From Gemmatimonadota bacterium (GTDB lineage Bacteria; Gemmatimonadota; Gemmatimonadetes; Longimicrobiales; Gaopeijiaceae): a stretch of 64,000 bases of DNA. Every line of letters starts with the position of its first letter. The stretch's first letter is position 1. The position numbers and the translations under genes were made by a program. The notes beneath the pieces are model-generated. The model ran no database searches and was not told the origin of the DNA. It was given only the letters and a program-made list of their open reading frames with translations. The stretch spans positions 21,150-85,149 of the forward strand of contig JAPPNN010000080.1 in NCBI GenBank assembly GCA_028873815.1, read 5' to 3'. This document shows positions 52,821 through 61,792 of this stretch, in pieces.

Positions 52821-53186
52821 ATGACGACGCCATCCCTACCCAACGCCGAACTCGCGGTCATGGAGCTGCTGTGGAAGGAGGGCCACCTCACCGCCCGGCA
52901 GATCCTCGAGCAGCTCTACCCTGACGTCGCCAAGCCGCAGCACGGCACCGTCCAGCGCCTCCTGCAGCGGCTCCGCGCCAAGGGCCTGGTGGTCCGAACG
53001 CGCGACCTGGCCGTGAACGTCTTCTCGCCCACCGTCAGCCGCGAGGACTACGCCAGCGAACAGTTGGAGTCCCTCGCGAACCGGCTCACCCACGGCTCGC
53101 TGGTGCCCATGATCACAAGGCTTGTGGAGGACAACCGGCTCTCACCCGCCGAGATCGACAAGCTGCGCCGTATCCTGGAGGAGTAG
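52821..53186 (+). CDS. BlaI/MecI/CopY-family repressor
   Basis: The product has 121 aa. GGAGGGAAAGAG before the ATG at 52821 sets the start. The winged helix is LPNAELAVMELLWKEGHLTARQILEQLYPDVAKPQHGTVQRLLQRLRAKGLVVRTRDLAVNVFSPTVSREDY, the family pattern, followed by a dimerisation helix. In known systems such a repressor is cleaved when the partner M56 membrane protease senses a signal. The next gene encodes that partner 1 bp downstream. Confidence 0.92.
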   Translation: MTTPSLPNAELAVMELLWKEGHLTARQILEQLYPDVAKPQHGTVQRLLQRLRAKGLVVRTRDLAVNVFSPTVSREDYASEQLESLANRLTHGSLVPMITRLVEDNRLSPAEIDKLRRILEE

Positions 53187-53187
53187 C

Positions 53188-54576
53188 ATGATTGATATTC
53201 TGCTTCAGATCGGTATAGCCAAGCTGTTGGTATCGTGTGTTCTGGCTGGATTGGCGCTGGTCGTGCAATGGCGTGTGGTTCACCCCGCCTTCATTCATCG
53301 GTTCTGGTTGCTGGTGTTGGTCGCGCTGCTGCTTCCGGCGGTGGTCGCGATCCCGGTGCTCCCCCGGGAAGGTGTGGCGGCGGCTGTGGGCGTCGATGGC
53401 GTTGTGCTCGCGGCGGATGGAACGGCCCGGATTCCAGCCAATGCCACCAACGGTCCGCGCACCGAATCCGGCACACCGCTCGCTGCCCGAATCACGGACG
53501 ACACAAAAGCCGGACTTGTGATCACGTGGCTCCTTGGCACAGCCCTGCTGCTGGCCTGGACCCTGCTGCGGGTACTGCGCTTCAGGCACTGGCTTGTGCG
53601 AAGCTCGCAACCCGCGCCACCGGAACTGCGAGACGAGGTCTCCGCAATCGGCCGCAGGCTGGGTCTGGTCCGCACGCCCACGGTCCACACCACATCCGCC
53701 CGGGTGTCCCCGATGGTGTGCTGGGCCGGCGGCAGGGTCCGCATCGTCGTCCCGTCGTTCCTCCTGAGTAGCCTGGATCGGCACGAACTGCGCGCCATGC
53801 TGGCCCACGAACTCGCACACGTGCGCAGACGCGACCACCTGGTGCGCTGGATCGAACGGATCGCGTGCTCGGCCTTCTGGTGGAACCCGGTTGCGTGGTG
53901 GGCGCGGCGTGAGGTGCGGGCAGCTGAGGAGGCGTCGTGTGATGTGCTGGGTGCGGCGGTGCTCAGGTGTGCGCCGCGCGACTACGCGAAGTCCCTGCTC
54001 CGTGTGGTGGAACTCCTTTCCAGGCCGCCCACCCCACCAGTCCCGGCATTCGCCAGCGGCGCGGCGAGCAGCCGAAGTCCCCAAGCTCTTGAGAGGAGAA
54101 TCAGGATGCTCACTTCGGGCGAATCAACCGTTCATTCCCCCCAATGGATCCGCAGGGCAGGCACCGTGGCTGCCGTCTGCATGGTGCCTCTCGGACTCGT
54201 CTATTGCCGGTTCGCCGACCAACCGATGCCGACGGCGCCAGAGGAGCCAGCCGAGTTGGTGACTCCGTCGGAGGAACCCGCTGACAAACAACAAACCAGG
54301 GTAGTCTTCACCTACAACATGACCAGCGACGGCGCCCTATCGTTGGCCCCGCGAGCCTACGATGTCTTCCCAACATGTTCTTGGGTCTACGAGCTAGACA
54401 GCGACGGGAGAAAGCAAGAGCCTCGGAAGGATTGTGTATACTCCTGGCAAGAGTGGCATAGTCGGCTCAAGGAGGCACGGGCCGAACCAGGCGGGATAAT
54501 GCTGATACGCGTCTCACCACGGGCCACCGCTGGCCAGGTTTGGCAGCTACAGGGGAGGATTCTGGCCAACCGCTGA
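53188..54576 (+). CDS. M56 (BlaR1/MecR1-type) membrane metalloprotease
   Basis: The product has 462 aa. GGAGGAG precedes the ATG at 53188. Membrane segments lie at about 5-25, 35-55, 110-130 and after 325. The zinc protease site is LAHELAHVRRRDH (HExxH near residue 210), with a downstream Glu in REVRAAEEASCDVLG. The C-terminal extracellular domain (TRVVFTYNMTSDGALSLAPRAYDVFP) is not a penicillin-binding domain, so it probably senses something other than beta-lactams. It likely cleaves the BlaI-type repressor encoded just upstream. Confidence 0.88.
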   Translation: MIDILLQIGIAKLLVSCVLAGLALVVQWRVVHPAFIHRFWLLVLVALLLPAVVAIPVLPREGVAAAVGVDGVVLAADGTARIPANATNGPRTESGTPLAARITDDTKAGLVITWLLGTALLLAWTLLRVLRFRHWLVRSSQPAPPELRDEVSAIGRRLGLVRTPTVHTTSARVSPMVCWAGGRVRIVVPSFLLSSLDRHELRAMLAHELAHVRRRDHLVRWIERIACSAFWWNPVAWWARREVRAAEEASCDVLGAAVLRCAPRDYAKSLLRVVELLSRPPTPPVPAFASGAASSRSPQALERRIRMLTSGESTVHSPQWIRRAGTVAAVCMVPLGLVYCRFADQPMPTAPEEPAELVTPSEEPADKQQTRVVFTYNMTSDGALSLAPRAYDVFPTCSWVYELDSDGRKQEPRKDCVYSWQEWHSRLKEARAEPGGIMLIRVSPRATAGQVWQLQGRILANR

Positions 54577-54583
54577 CCCCACC

Positions 54584-55165
54584 TCACCCCCGCCGCCTCG
54601 CCTGATCCACACCCCGCACCTCCAGCACCTCCCCCACCGTCCGCAGCCCCTCGATCACGTTCTGGATGTGCTCGGCGCGCGGGAGCCCGATCAACTCGAT
54701 GCCCCGATGGACGGCGTCGCGGTGCACGCCCGCCGCGAACGACTTGTCCTTCATCTTCTTGACCACGGACTTCGGCTTGAGGTCGTCGATGCCGTTCGGG
54801 CGCACCAGGCAACACGCGTAAATGAGGCCGCTCAGTTCGTCGCAACCGTAAAGCACCCGGTCGAGTTGCGATTCGGGGACGACGTCCGTGCGATCCGGGT
54901 ACGCGTGCGCCTCGATCGCGTGGACGACCTCTTCCGGGTAGCCGAGTTCGCGCAGCCGCGCCACACCGATCTTCGGGTGGTCGTCGGGATGGCGCTCCCA
55001 GTCCAGGTCGTGCAGCAGGCCGGCCAGGCCCCAGAGATCCTCGTCCTCGCCCATGAGGCGGGCGTAGTGACGGACGGCGGCCTCGACGGCGTACATGTGC
55101 TTCCTGAGCGCTTCGCTCGCGACCCATTCCTCGAGGAGCGCGACAGCGTCGGATCGGGTGTGCAT
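54584..55165 (-). CDS. HD-domain hydrolase
   Basis: The product has 193 aa; AAGGA precedes the ATG at 55165. HD phosphohydrolase motifs are HMYAVEAAVRHYARLMG (first His), AGLLHDLDWERHPDDHPKIG (the HD pair with further His/Asp) and VVHAIEAHAYPDRTD (later His). A C-terminal helical part includes CDELSGLIYACCLVRP. The family usually hydrolyses nucleotides or phosphomonoesters; no substrate can be assigned. It lies 26 bp after the nth stop on the same strand and converges on the M56 gene. Confidence 0.85.
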   Translation of the reverse strand: MHTRSDAVALLEEWVASEALRKHMYAVEAAVRHYARLMGEDEDLWGLAGLLHDLDWERHPDDHPKIGVARLRELGYPEEVVHAIEAHAYPDRTDVVPESQLDRVLYGCDELSGLIYACCLVRPNGIDDLKPKSVVKKMKDKSFAAGVHRDAVHRGIELIGLPRAEHIQNVIEGLRTVGEVLEVRGVDQARRRG

Positions 55166-55191
55166 CGGCAGGGTCCTTGTGGGAGGTGGAC

Positions 55192-55863
55192 TCACACCGC
55201 GCTCGACGGGCACAGGTGCGAGATCGCGCACTGATTGCAGCGCGGCTTGCGGGCGTTGCAGACCTGGCGCCCATGATAGATGAGCAGGTGAGCCAGCATC
55301 GTCCAGACGCCGCGCGGAAAGATCGCCATCAGGTCCTGCTCGATCTTGACCGGGTTGGTCTGGGTGGAGAAGCGCATGCGGCCCGAGAGGCGCTTCACGT
55401 GCGTGTCCACGACCACCCCCTCGTCGATCCCGAAGGCGTTGCCCAGGATCACGTTGGCCGTCTTGCGGCCGATGCCGGGAAGCGCCGAGAGTTCTTTCAT
55501 GTTGCGGGGCAGCTCGCCGCCGTGTTCGTCGATCAGGGCGTTGGCCATGCCGATCAGATTGCGTGTCTTGTTCCGGAAGAAGCCGGTGGAGCGGATGACA
55601 TCCTCCAGCTCGTCCGGGAGCGCGGCCGCCAGCGACTCGGGGTCCGGGTAGCGGCGGAACAGTTCGGGCGTGACCATGTTCACGCGTGCATCGGTGCACT
55701 GGGCCGAGAGGATAGTGGCGACCGCCAACTCGTACGGCGAAGCGTGGCGCAAGGCGCACTCCGCGTCGGGGTACTCGGCCAGGAGGATGTCGTAGATCTG
55801 GGCCGCGCGAGCCGTCCGGGCCTTCTTCGATTCGCGTCGATAGCGGGGCTTGCGGGGGCTCAT
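55192..55863 (-). CDS. nth: endonuclease III (DNA glycosylase/AP lyase)
   Basis: The product has 223 aa. The helix-hairpin-helix is LPGIGRKTANVILG with the catalytic Lys, followed by VDTHVKRLSGRMRF with the catalytic Asp. The 4Fe-4S cluster comes from C-x6-C-x2-C-x5-C (CNARKPRCNQCAISHLC). The enzyme removes oxidised pyrimidines. A short basic N-terminal extension precedes the core. Nothing unusual. Confidence 0.96.
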   Translation of the reverse strand: MSPRKPRYRRESKKARTARAAQIYDILLAEYPDAECALRHASPYELAVATILSAQCTDARVNMVTPELFRRYPDPESLAAALPDELEDVIRSTGFFRNKTRNLIGMANALIDEHGGELPRNMKELSALPGIGRKTANVILGNAFGIDEGVVVDTHVKRLSGRMRFSTQTNPVKIEQDLMAIFPRGVWTMLAHLLIYHGRQVCNARKPRCNQCAISHLCPSSAV

Positions 55864-55884
55864 GGGACGATCACAGGATGGGGC

Positions 55885-56799
55885 TCAGAGGGTTGCGTAG
55901 GGTAGGGCCGACGGGCGTGGTCCAGCGGCCGCAGGGGGATCCTCCGGGGTGCCGGGATCCCGATGGCCGACCTCCGGCGGTGGGGACGCCTCGGGCCGCT
56001 CCCGGGCCATTCGGCCGAGAAGCAGCGCCGCCAGCTTGAACACCTCGGCCGGCGTGCGGATGCCCAGGAGGCCATCGAGTTCGGCGCCGGGCAGCGAGGT
56101 CGCAAAGTCACGACCGCCCTCGCGGGCGGGGCCCGCAGCCCAATCGGGCAGGCTATCGAGCGACAACGGGGGGACGGGCACAACCGCAAAACCGGGGCGA
56201 TCACTGCGCATGCCGGCGACCAGCGTCAGGTGGAGCGCTCCGTGGGAGTCGCCGAACCAGAAGAATCCGTCGACGGACTCGGGGGGATTGCCGCGCGTTT
56301 CCTGTGAAACGTTGCGCCCTGCCTCCGCATCGTTGCGCGTTTCCTGTGAAACGTCACGCCCCTCCTGCGGATCGTTGCGCGCCTCCTCGAGCCAGACCAA
56401 ATGCTGAGGCAGCTGAACGTACCCTGCTCTGCCGCCTGGTTCCTTTTCCCACAGCGATTTATGGATCTCGGACTGCGGTTCGCTCTCGCCGGACAAAAGG
56501 CCGCGCATCGTTTTTTGTTGCGCGAGGACGACCGTCCCCTCGGTTCGCCAAAGGTGGTAGGCGAAGAAGAGCACGCTGCCGTGGTCGTTGGCGGACTCGG
56601 GCGAAGCGTCTTCGGCGCGGAGTTCCGCGAGCGCCCCCTGCACCGCCCCCAGCATCACAAAGGCGGCGGGGTTCGCTGCGTCGACGCCCCGCTCCGCTGC
56701 CTCCTCGCCGATCGCGGCGAAATGACGGTCTGGAAACCCGTCGTCCGGCAGGAGCATCTCGTAGGGCGTCAGCCGGGCGTAGGCGTCGTGTGTGGCCAC
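55885..56799 (-). CDS. unknown protein with 14-aa tandem repeats
   Basis: The product has 304 aa, and I do not recognise the family. The N-terminal 120 residues look globular (HDAYARLTPYEMLLPDDGFPDRHFAAIGEEAAERG, SVLFFAYHLWRTEGTVVLAQQKTMRGLLSG). Residues about 138-168 are a linker of repeated NDxxEGRxVSQETR units. A C-terminal domain follows (DGFFWFGDSHGALHLTLVAGMRSDRPGFAVVPVPPL). The C-terminus is Pro-rich. No signal peptide, so it is probably cytoplasmic. It sits between nth and the NSS transporter on the same strand. Confidence 0.65.
   Translation of the reverse strand: MATHDAYARLTPYEMLLPDDGFPDRHFAAIGEEAAERGVDAANPAAFVMLGAVQGALAELRAEDASPESANDHGSVLFFAYHLWRTEGTVVLAQQKTMRGLLSGESEPQSEIHKSLWEKEPGGRAGYVQLPQHLVWLEEARNDPQEGRDVSQETRNDAEAGRNVSQETRGNPPESVDGFFWFGDSHGALHLTLVAGMRSDRPGFAVVPVPPLSLDSLPDWAAGPAREGGRDFATSLPGAELDGLLGIRTPAEVFKLAALLLGRMARERPEASPPPEVGHRDPGTPEDPPAAAGPRPSALPYATL
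56294..56377. repeat. 42-bp tandem repeat containing CGTTTC..GAAACG dyads
   Basis: Two about 42-bp units start at 56294 and 56336, with a partial third. Each contains CGTTTC-CTGT-GAAACG (56296-56311 and 56338-56353). They encode the 14-aa repeats of the unknown protein. Confidence 0.75.
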
Positions 56800-56820
56800 G
56801 CTGTTCGCCGCCGGAGGCGC

Positions 56821-58314
56821 CTACCCGCTGCCGCCGTCGCCGCCGGAGCTCGCGGGCGCTGTCCGACCACTCGCCGCGGCGATCCGGGCCACCAGCCAGC
56901 GGTTGAGGCCCAGCAGGACCAGGAGCACAACGGCGAACTGGATCAACACGGTACCCACGTTGTACGGCGAGAAGAGGGTCCACGTCGCGGCAGAACCGAA
57001 GTCGTCTCCGGCGGCCTGCACGAGCCACCAGACCATCAACACCACGGCTTCCACCATCACGAGGCGAATCGCCCAGTCCCACCACTTGCCGATCCGCACG
57101 TCCGAGTCGCCGGTGTTGATGAACTTCTCGCGCCACTTCGTCACGCCGTACTTGATCACGGCGAACGCGAAGAAGAACCCCGACAGCATGAGCCCCACAC
57201 CCCACACCCAGTCCTGGTTCTGGAAGATCCCGATCCGGAGCGCCGACGGGATCCCGAAGAGGAAGCCGGCCGAGCCGACCGCGATGATCGCGTGCCGTCG
57301 GGTCAGCCCCAGGTCGATGAGGATTCGCGACGCCAGTTCGATCATGGCCACCAGGCTCGACCAGGCCGCGAACACCAGTGCCAGAAAGAAAAGCGCCATA
57401 AAGAACTGGCCACCGGGAATTTCGGCGAAGAGTTGCGGGACCCAGATGAAGGTCAGCCCCTCGTTGCCCGCACCCACGATCTCACCCGCGGCTGCCGGCA
57501 TCACCGAGAAGATCGTGCAGAGCACCATGATCCCGGCCAGCAGCGACATGGAGTTGTTGCCGAAGCCGATCACGAACGCGTTGAGGGCTGTGTCCTCGCG
57601 GGCCCGCATGTAGACCGCGTAGGACAGCACCAGCCCCCATCCGGCACCCGTATCCCAGGCGTTCTGGGTGAGCGCTTCCAGCCAGATCCTGACGTCGCCC
57701 AGCTGGCTGAAGTCGGGGGTGAAGAGGAACGCCAGTCCGGCCGATGCCCCGGGCAGCGTGAGCGCCTTGATCGCTAGCACCACCACCAGGATGATCAGCG
57801 AGGGGATCAGGAACCGCGCCGCCTTCTCGATCCCGCGAACGCCCCGCGAAACGACGAACACGCCGAGCCCGACCGCAATCGCGTGAAAGATCAGAGCCTG
57901 CGGGGTGGAGTTGAAGGCGTCCCAGAAGCTGCCGGGAACCGCCGTGGGGATCTCGCCCGAGAGCGTCGCCACGAAGAACCGGATCGTCCAGCCCATCACC
58001 ACCGAGTAGTAGAACATGATCGCGACGGCGACCCAGGCGATCCACGCCCCCACCCACGCGAACTTCGGTCCGATCGTCTTGATGAACGAACCGATGGTGC
58101 CGCGGCGCGTCGCCTTCCCCATCCCGAACTCGAGGATCAGCAGCGGAACCGACCACAGAAGCAGGAAGACCGCCCACGCCACCAGGAACGACCCGCCCCC
58201 GTTCGACGCCGCGATGCGCGGGAACCGCCAGATGTTGCCGGTGCCCACGGCCATGCCGAGCATGGCGAGAAGCATTCCCCAGCGGGTGGTGAAGACCTGG
58301 GATCGGGTGGACAC
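56821..58314 (-). CDS. sodium-dependent NSS-family transporter
   Basis: The product has 497 aa from GTG 58314, with AAGGAG upstream and the cytoplasmic start VSTRSQVFTTRWGML. TM1 carries the sodium/substrate motif MAVGTGNIWRFPRIAASNGGGSFLVAW. About 11-12 membrane helices follow, with family motifs such as GWGLVLSYAVYM and NNSMSLLAG. NSS transporters import amino acids or osmolytes with sodium. A MetS-like small subunit gene is at 48.6 kb. The C-terminus is Gly/Ser-rich. Confidence 0.95.
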   Translation of the reverse strand: MSTRSQVFTTRWGMLLAMLGMAVGTGNIWRFPRIAASNGGGSFLVAWAVFLLLWSVPLLILEFGMGKATRRGTIGSFIKTIGPKFAWVGAWIAWVAVAIMFYYSVVMGWTIRFFVATLSGEIPTAVPGSFWDAFNSTPQALIFHAIAVGLGVFVVSRGVRGIEKAARFLIPSLIILVVVLAIKALTLPGASAGLAFLFTPDFSQLGDVRIWLEALTQNAWDTGAGWGLVLSYAVYMRAREDTALNAFVIGFGNNSMSLLAGIMVLCTIFSVMPAAAGEIVGAGNEGLTFIWVPQLFAEIPGGQFFMALFFLALVFAAWSSLVAMIELASRILIDLGLTRRHAIIAVGSAGFLFGIPSALRIGIFQNQDWVWGVGLMLSGFFFAFAVIKYGVTKWREKFINTGDSDVRIGKWWDWAIRLVMVEAVVLMVWWLVQAAGDDFGSAATWTLFSPYNVGTVLIQFAVVLLVLLGLNRWLVARIAAASGRTAPASSGGDGGSG

Positions 58315-58659
58315 GACGTTCAGACTCCTTGTTTGCGGGGCGTGCCGATGGAACAGCCGCAGCGCTGATACGCTATCGCCTCGCGTGCCCGGTGGCCATA
58401 GGTGCCGTACGTGGCGAAGGATCCCAACCATTCACCCGAAGCGGGACATTCTGTTTCGCTCCGACCTCCAGACATTTCGATTCCGGTACAACAGGATTGT
58501 CTTGGGAGATTATTGCGTGATCCACGAATCCACCGGTAGTTTTGCGTCAGGCTTGGAGCACGCTCGGATCGCGTCGGCAGAGCTTGGCGCAGGGGTGGCG
58601 AGAGTTCCTGAGAGGGAGCCGGCAGAGGATGAAGGAAGAAGCCGCAGGGAGGCGAACGG
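58315..58659. other. 345-bp divergent intergenic region, no gene seen
   Basis: This lies between the NSS transporter start (minus) and the ten-repeat lipoprotein start (plus). Short open frames here lack coding character. No convincing -35/-10 pair, large palindrome or RNA gene is visible. GGGAGG at 58648-58653 is the ribosome site of the lipoprotein gene. Confidence 0.5.
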
Positions 58660-61600
58660 ATGTGGACCCGGGCGAAGTCAGTGGGCATGACGGTGCAGGT
58701 CGAGTTGTGGGCAAAGGCGTTCGAAGAAGGGGTACGGGGACGAACTGAGGAGGGCTCCAGCGAATCGGACCCACGTCGACAATCCCCTCGCACAATTCGC
58801 CCGCTTGCTCTCGCAGCGCTGACGATCCTGTCGCTACTCGCGGCCTGCGAAACCCCCGGACCGCCGGCCGTCTGCGGTTCGCTGCCGCAACAGACCATCG
58901 TGGTGGGTGAGTCCGCGACGGTGACCGCTTGTTTCGACGATCCGGGCGGGAACACGCTGGCCTACAAGGTGTGGACTTCGGACGCGGGCGTGGTGGCGGT
59001 TAGCGGTTCGGGCGCGACCGTGACGGTCACGGCAGTGAGTCCCGGCGATGCGGTGGTGACGATTCTGGCCGATAACAACGGCTTGAAGGCGCAACAGAGC
59101 ATGAGCGTGCTGGTCCCCAACCGTCCGCCGTTGGCGATCGGCCAGATCGAGGACCGCGAAGTCGCCGTGGGCGACTCCTCGACGGTGGATGTTGCAGCCT
59201 TCTTCAGCGAGCCCGACGGCCAGAAGCTCACCTACACCGCGGCGGCGGACAGCAGTCTGCTGAACGCTTCGGTCGCGGAGACGATCCTGACTGTCGTGGC
59301 GATTGCGAAAGGGACGGCCACGGTGACGCTGACCGCGATGGATCCCGGCGGCCTGAATGCCGTCCAGAGCTTCCTGGTGCTGGTCCCAAATCGTCCGCCG
59401 CTCGCGGAGGGTTCGGTACCCGAACGCACCGTCGAAGTGGCCGACAGCGCCATGGTTGACGTCTCGCCCTTCTTCAGTGATCCGGACGGGGATGCACTGA
59501 CCTATGCGGCCGTGGCCAGCGACACGCTGGTCGCGGCGGCGACGGTCGCGGAGAGCATGATCACGGTAACGGCCCTTGCGAAGGGCAAGGCGATCATCGA
59601 CGTGACCGCGACCGACACCGAGGGGCTCAAGGCCACGCAGAGCTTTTCCGTGATGGTCCCCAACCGGCCGCCTCTGGTCATGGATTCGATTCCGGCCCAG
59701 GTGGTGGAGGTGGGCCACACGGAAGACCTCGACATGGCCCCGTTGTTCCGCGATCCGGACGGGGACTCGCTGACCTACACGGCCGTGTCGGCGGACAGGA
59801 GCGTCGCCTGGGCCTCGGTCGTGGGGAATTCCGTCAGCGTCCTGGCGGTAGCGAAGGGTGCAACCACGATCAGGGTGACGGCGACGGACACGGAAGACCT
59901 GGAGGTCGCTCAGACGTTCGCAGTCACGGTGCCCAACCAGCCGCCGCTGGTGGAGGGATCCGTGCCGCCCCTTACCGTGCGTGCCGACTCCGTGTTCACG
60001 ATCGATGCCAGCGTCCACTTCAGCGACCCGGACGGGGACTCGCTGACCTATGCAGCGACCACCTCCGACCCGACCGTGGCCGCGGTTACCGCCACCGGGT
60101 CCACCGTCACCGTCACCGCAGTGTCGGGCGGCGAGGCGAGCGTGACCGTAACGGCGACCGATACCGAAGGGGCAGTTGCCACGCTTGTTTTCCCGGTGAC
60201 GGTCCCCAATCGGCCACCGCTCGCGACCACCGACATCGCTGCGCGGCGTCTGGATGAGGGTGACACGGAGACTCTCGATCTCGACCGCTACTTCAATGAT
60301 CCCGACAAGGACGGCCTGACCTTTATAGCGACAAGTTCCAACAAGCGGGTGGCCACGGCCGAGGTATCCGGCGACGAGTTGACGGTGACCGCCGTCCAGC
60401 AAGGCACCACGAACGTGACGGTCACCGCCTCGGATCCCGATGGGGCGTCGGCCTCGACACGTTTCCGGGTCGTCGTCGCCAGGCCCGACGACGGGAACCG
60501 CCCGCCTGCCCCCGCGGCCCCGATTCCGGACCAGCAGATGGCCCTCGACGGCAGCCAGTCGAGAGACCTGAGAAACCACTTCTCCGATCCCGACGACGAC
60601 AATCTCACCTTTGAAGCCTCAAGTTCCAACGAGGCCGTGGCCACGACCGCGCTGTCCGGCAGCGACCTGACCGTGACCGCGGTCGCGGAGGGAACCGCGT
60701 CGATATCGGTTGCGGCAGAGGATCCCGGCGGGTTGTCGACCAGGATCAGCTTCGACGTAACCGTCGGGAAGACAACGAACACGCCCAACCGGGCGCCGGT
60801 GCTGGCCACACAACCCCCCGATCGGGCCATCGTAAAGGGCGCTCAGTGGCCAATACAGGGCTGGCGTTACTTCGAAGATCCAGATGGCGACGAACTGACC
60901 TACAGCGGGAGCAGTTCGAACCCTGGGGTGGCGGGAATAAACCAGACCAACGAGTTCGTCTTCAGGGTGGTTGGCAGGTCCGACGGGAGCGCGACGATAA
61001 CGATTACGGCACGGGATCCGGATGGCTTGACAAGTTCGGCCGACTTCACAGTCAAGGTCGGCAGCGCCGGCAACAATGCTCCGACGGTGAAGACCGAGAT
61101 TGGCTCGCTGACGTCCTCGCCGGGGCAGGTCGACATGTTCACTCTCAACCGGCACTTCGACGACGACGATGTCGGCGACGAACTCCGGCTGCGGGTATCG
61201 TCGTCGAACACGGCCATCGTCTCGGTCTCCGTTCAAAACGACGGCCTCTACGGGATCTATGCGAAGGTCCGGGGTGTTGCCGTCGGCAGCGCCACCGTGA
61301 CAATGACCGCGACGGACCTGGGCGGCCTGTCGGCCTCGCAGTCGTTTACGGTTACGGTCGAGCGCAACCGCCCGCCGCGGGCGACGGGGAGTTTTGATGA
61401 CATTCTCGAAACCACCGTCGGCGATACCCTGACCTTCTTGCTCTCCAACTACTTCGCCGACCCCGACGGAGATGATCTGACCTACTCCGCCACTGTGGGT
61501 GCGGCGGCCTCCGTGGCCGTCTCGGGTGACACGCTTCACATCATCGGCAAGGTCGCCGACGGGGCCTCCTTCGGCCGTGTCACTGCCACGGATTCCGGGG

Positions 61601-61737
61601 GCAAAAGCGCCGATCTGAGCTTTACCGTGTACGTCAGGCCCTCGTCTTCGCAGCAGGATGCGGGCTACGGAGCGCAGTATGCGTACGCGCCGGGGGCCGG
61701 GATGCGGGCCCGGGGTGCGCGGTCATCGACGCAATAG
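58660..61737 (+). CDS. lipoprotein with ten Ig/cadherin-like repeats
   Basis: The product has 1025 aa. GGAGG 7 nt upstream supports the ATG, although the first 45 residues before the hydrophobic core make an unusually long n-region; ATG 58687 is an alternative. The lipobox is LAAC. Ten modules of about 90 aa follow, most opening (N)RPPL and containing F-x-DPDGD-x-LTY, a T-V-T-A strand, and DP(G/D)GL before the last strand. Modules 2-5 are closest to one another; the last three are more diverged. The C-terminal tail is Gly/Ala/Arg-rich. It shares module type with the 11.6-16 kb cluster. It is probably an elongated surface or periplasmic adhesin-like rod. Confidence 0.85.
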   Translation: MWTRAKSVGMTVQVELWAKAFEEGVRGRTEEGSSESDPRRQSPRTIRPLALAALTILSLLAACETPGPPAVCGSLPQQTIVVGESATVTACFDDPGGNTLAYKVWTSDAGVVAVSGSGATVTVTAVSPGDAVVTILADNNGLKAQQSMSVLVPNRPPLAIGQIEDREVAVGDSSTVDVAAFFSEPDGQKLTYTAAADSSLLNASVAETILTVVAIAKGTATVTLTAMDPGGLNAVQSFLVLVPNRPPLAEGSVPERTVEVADSAMVDVSPFFSDPDGDALTYAAVASDTLVAAATVAESMITVTALAKGKAIIDVTATDTEGLKATQSFSVMVPNRPPLVMDSIPAQVVEVGHTEDLDMAPLFRDPDGDSLTYTAVSADRSVAWASVVGNSVSVLAVAKGATTIRVTATDTEDLEVAQTFAVTVPNQPPLVEGSVPPLTVRADSVFTIDASVHFSDPDGDSLTYAATTSDPTVAAVTATGSTVTVTAVSGGEASVTVTATDTEGAVATLVFPVTVPNRPPLATTDIAARRLDEGDTETLDLDRYFNDPDKDGLTFIATSSNKRVATAEVSGDELTVTAVQQGTTNVTVTASDPDGASASTRFRVVVARPDDGNRPPAPAAPIPDQQMALDGSQSRDLRNHFSDPDDDNLTFEASSSNEAVATTALSGSDLTVTAVAEGTASISVAAEDPGGLSTRISFDVTVGKTTNTPNRAPVLATQPPDRAIVKGAQWPIQGWRYFEDPDGDELTYSGSSSNPGVAGINQTNEFVFRVVGRSDGSATITITARDPDGLTSSADFTVKVGSAGNNAPTVKTEIGSLTSSPGQVDMFTLNRHFDDDDVGDELRLRVSSSNTAIVSVSVQNDGLYGIYAKVRGVAVGSATVTMTATDLGGLSASQSFTVTVERNRPPRATGSFDDILETTVGDTLTFLLSNYFADPDGDDLTYSATVGAAASVAVSGDTLHIIGKVADGASFGRVTATDSGGKSADLSFTVYVRPSSSQQDAGYGAQYAYAPGAGMRARGARSSTQ

Positions 61738-61780
61738 TCCGGTAGTCGCCGCAGGTCCGGCGCCTCGCGTCACGAGTGCG

Positions 61781-61786
61781 TATAAT
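61781..61786 (+). promoter_or_regulatory. perfect -10 hexamer directly upstream of yheT remnant
   Basis: TATAAT lies 6 nt before the ATG at 61793, which would place transcription start at or next to the start codon (leaderless mRNA). No good -35 is seen. Confidence 0.45.
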
Positions 61787-61792
61787 CCACAA

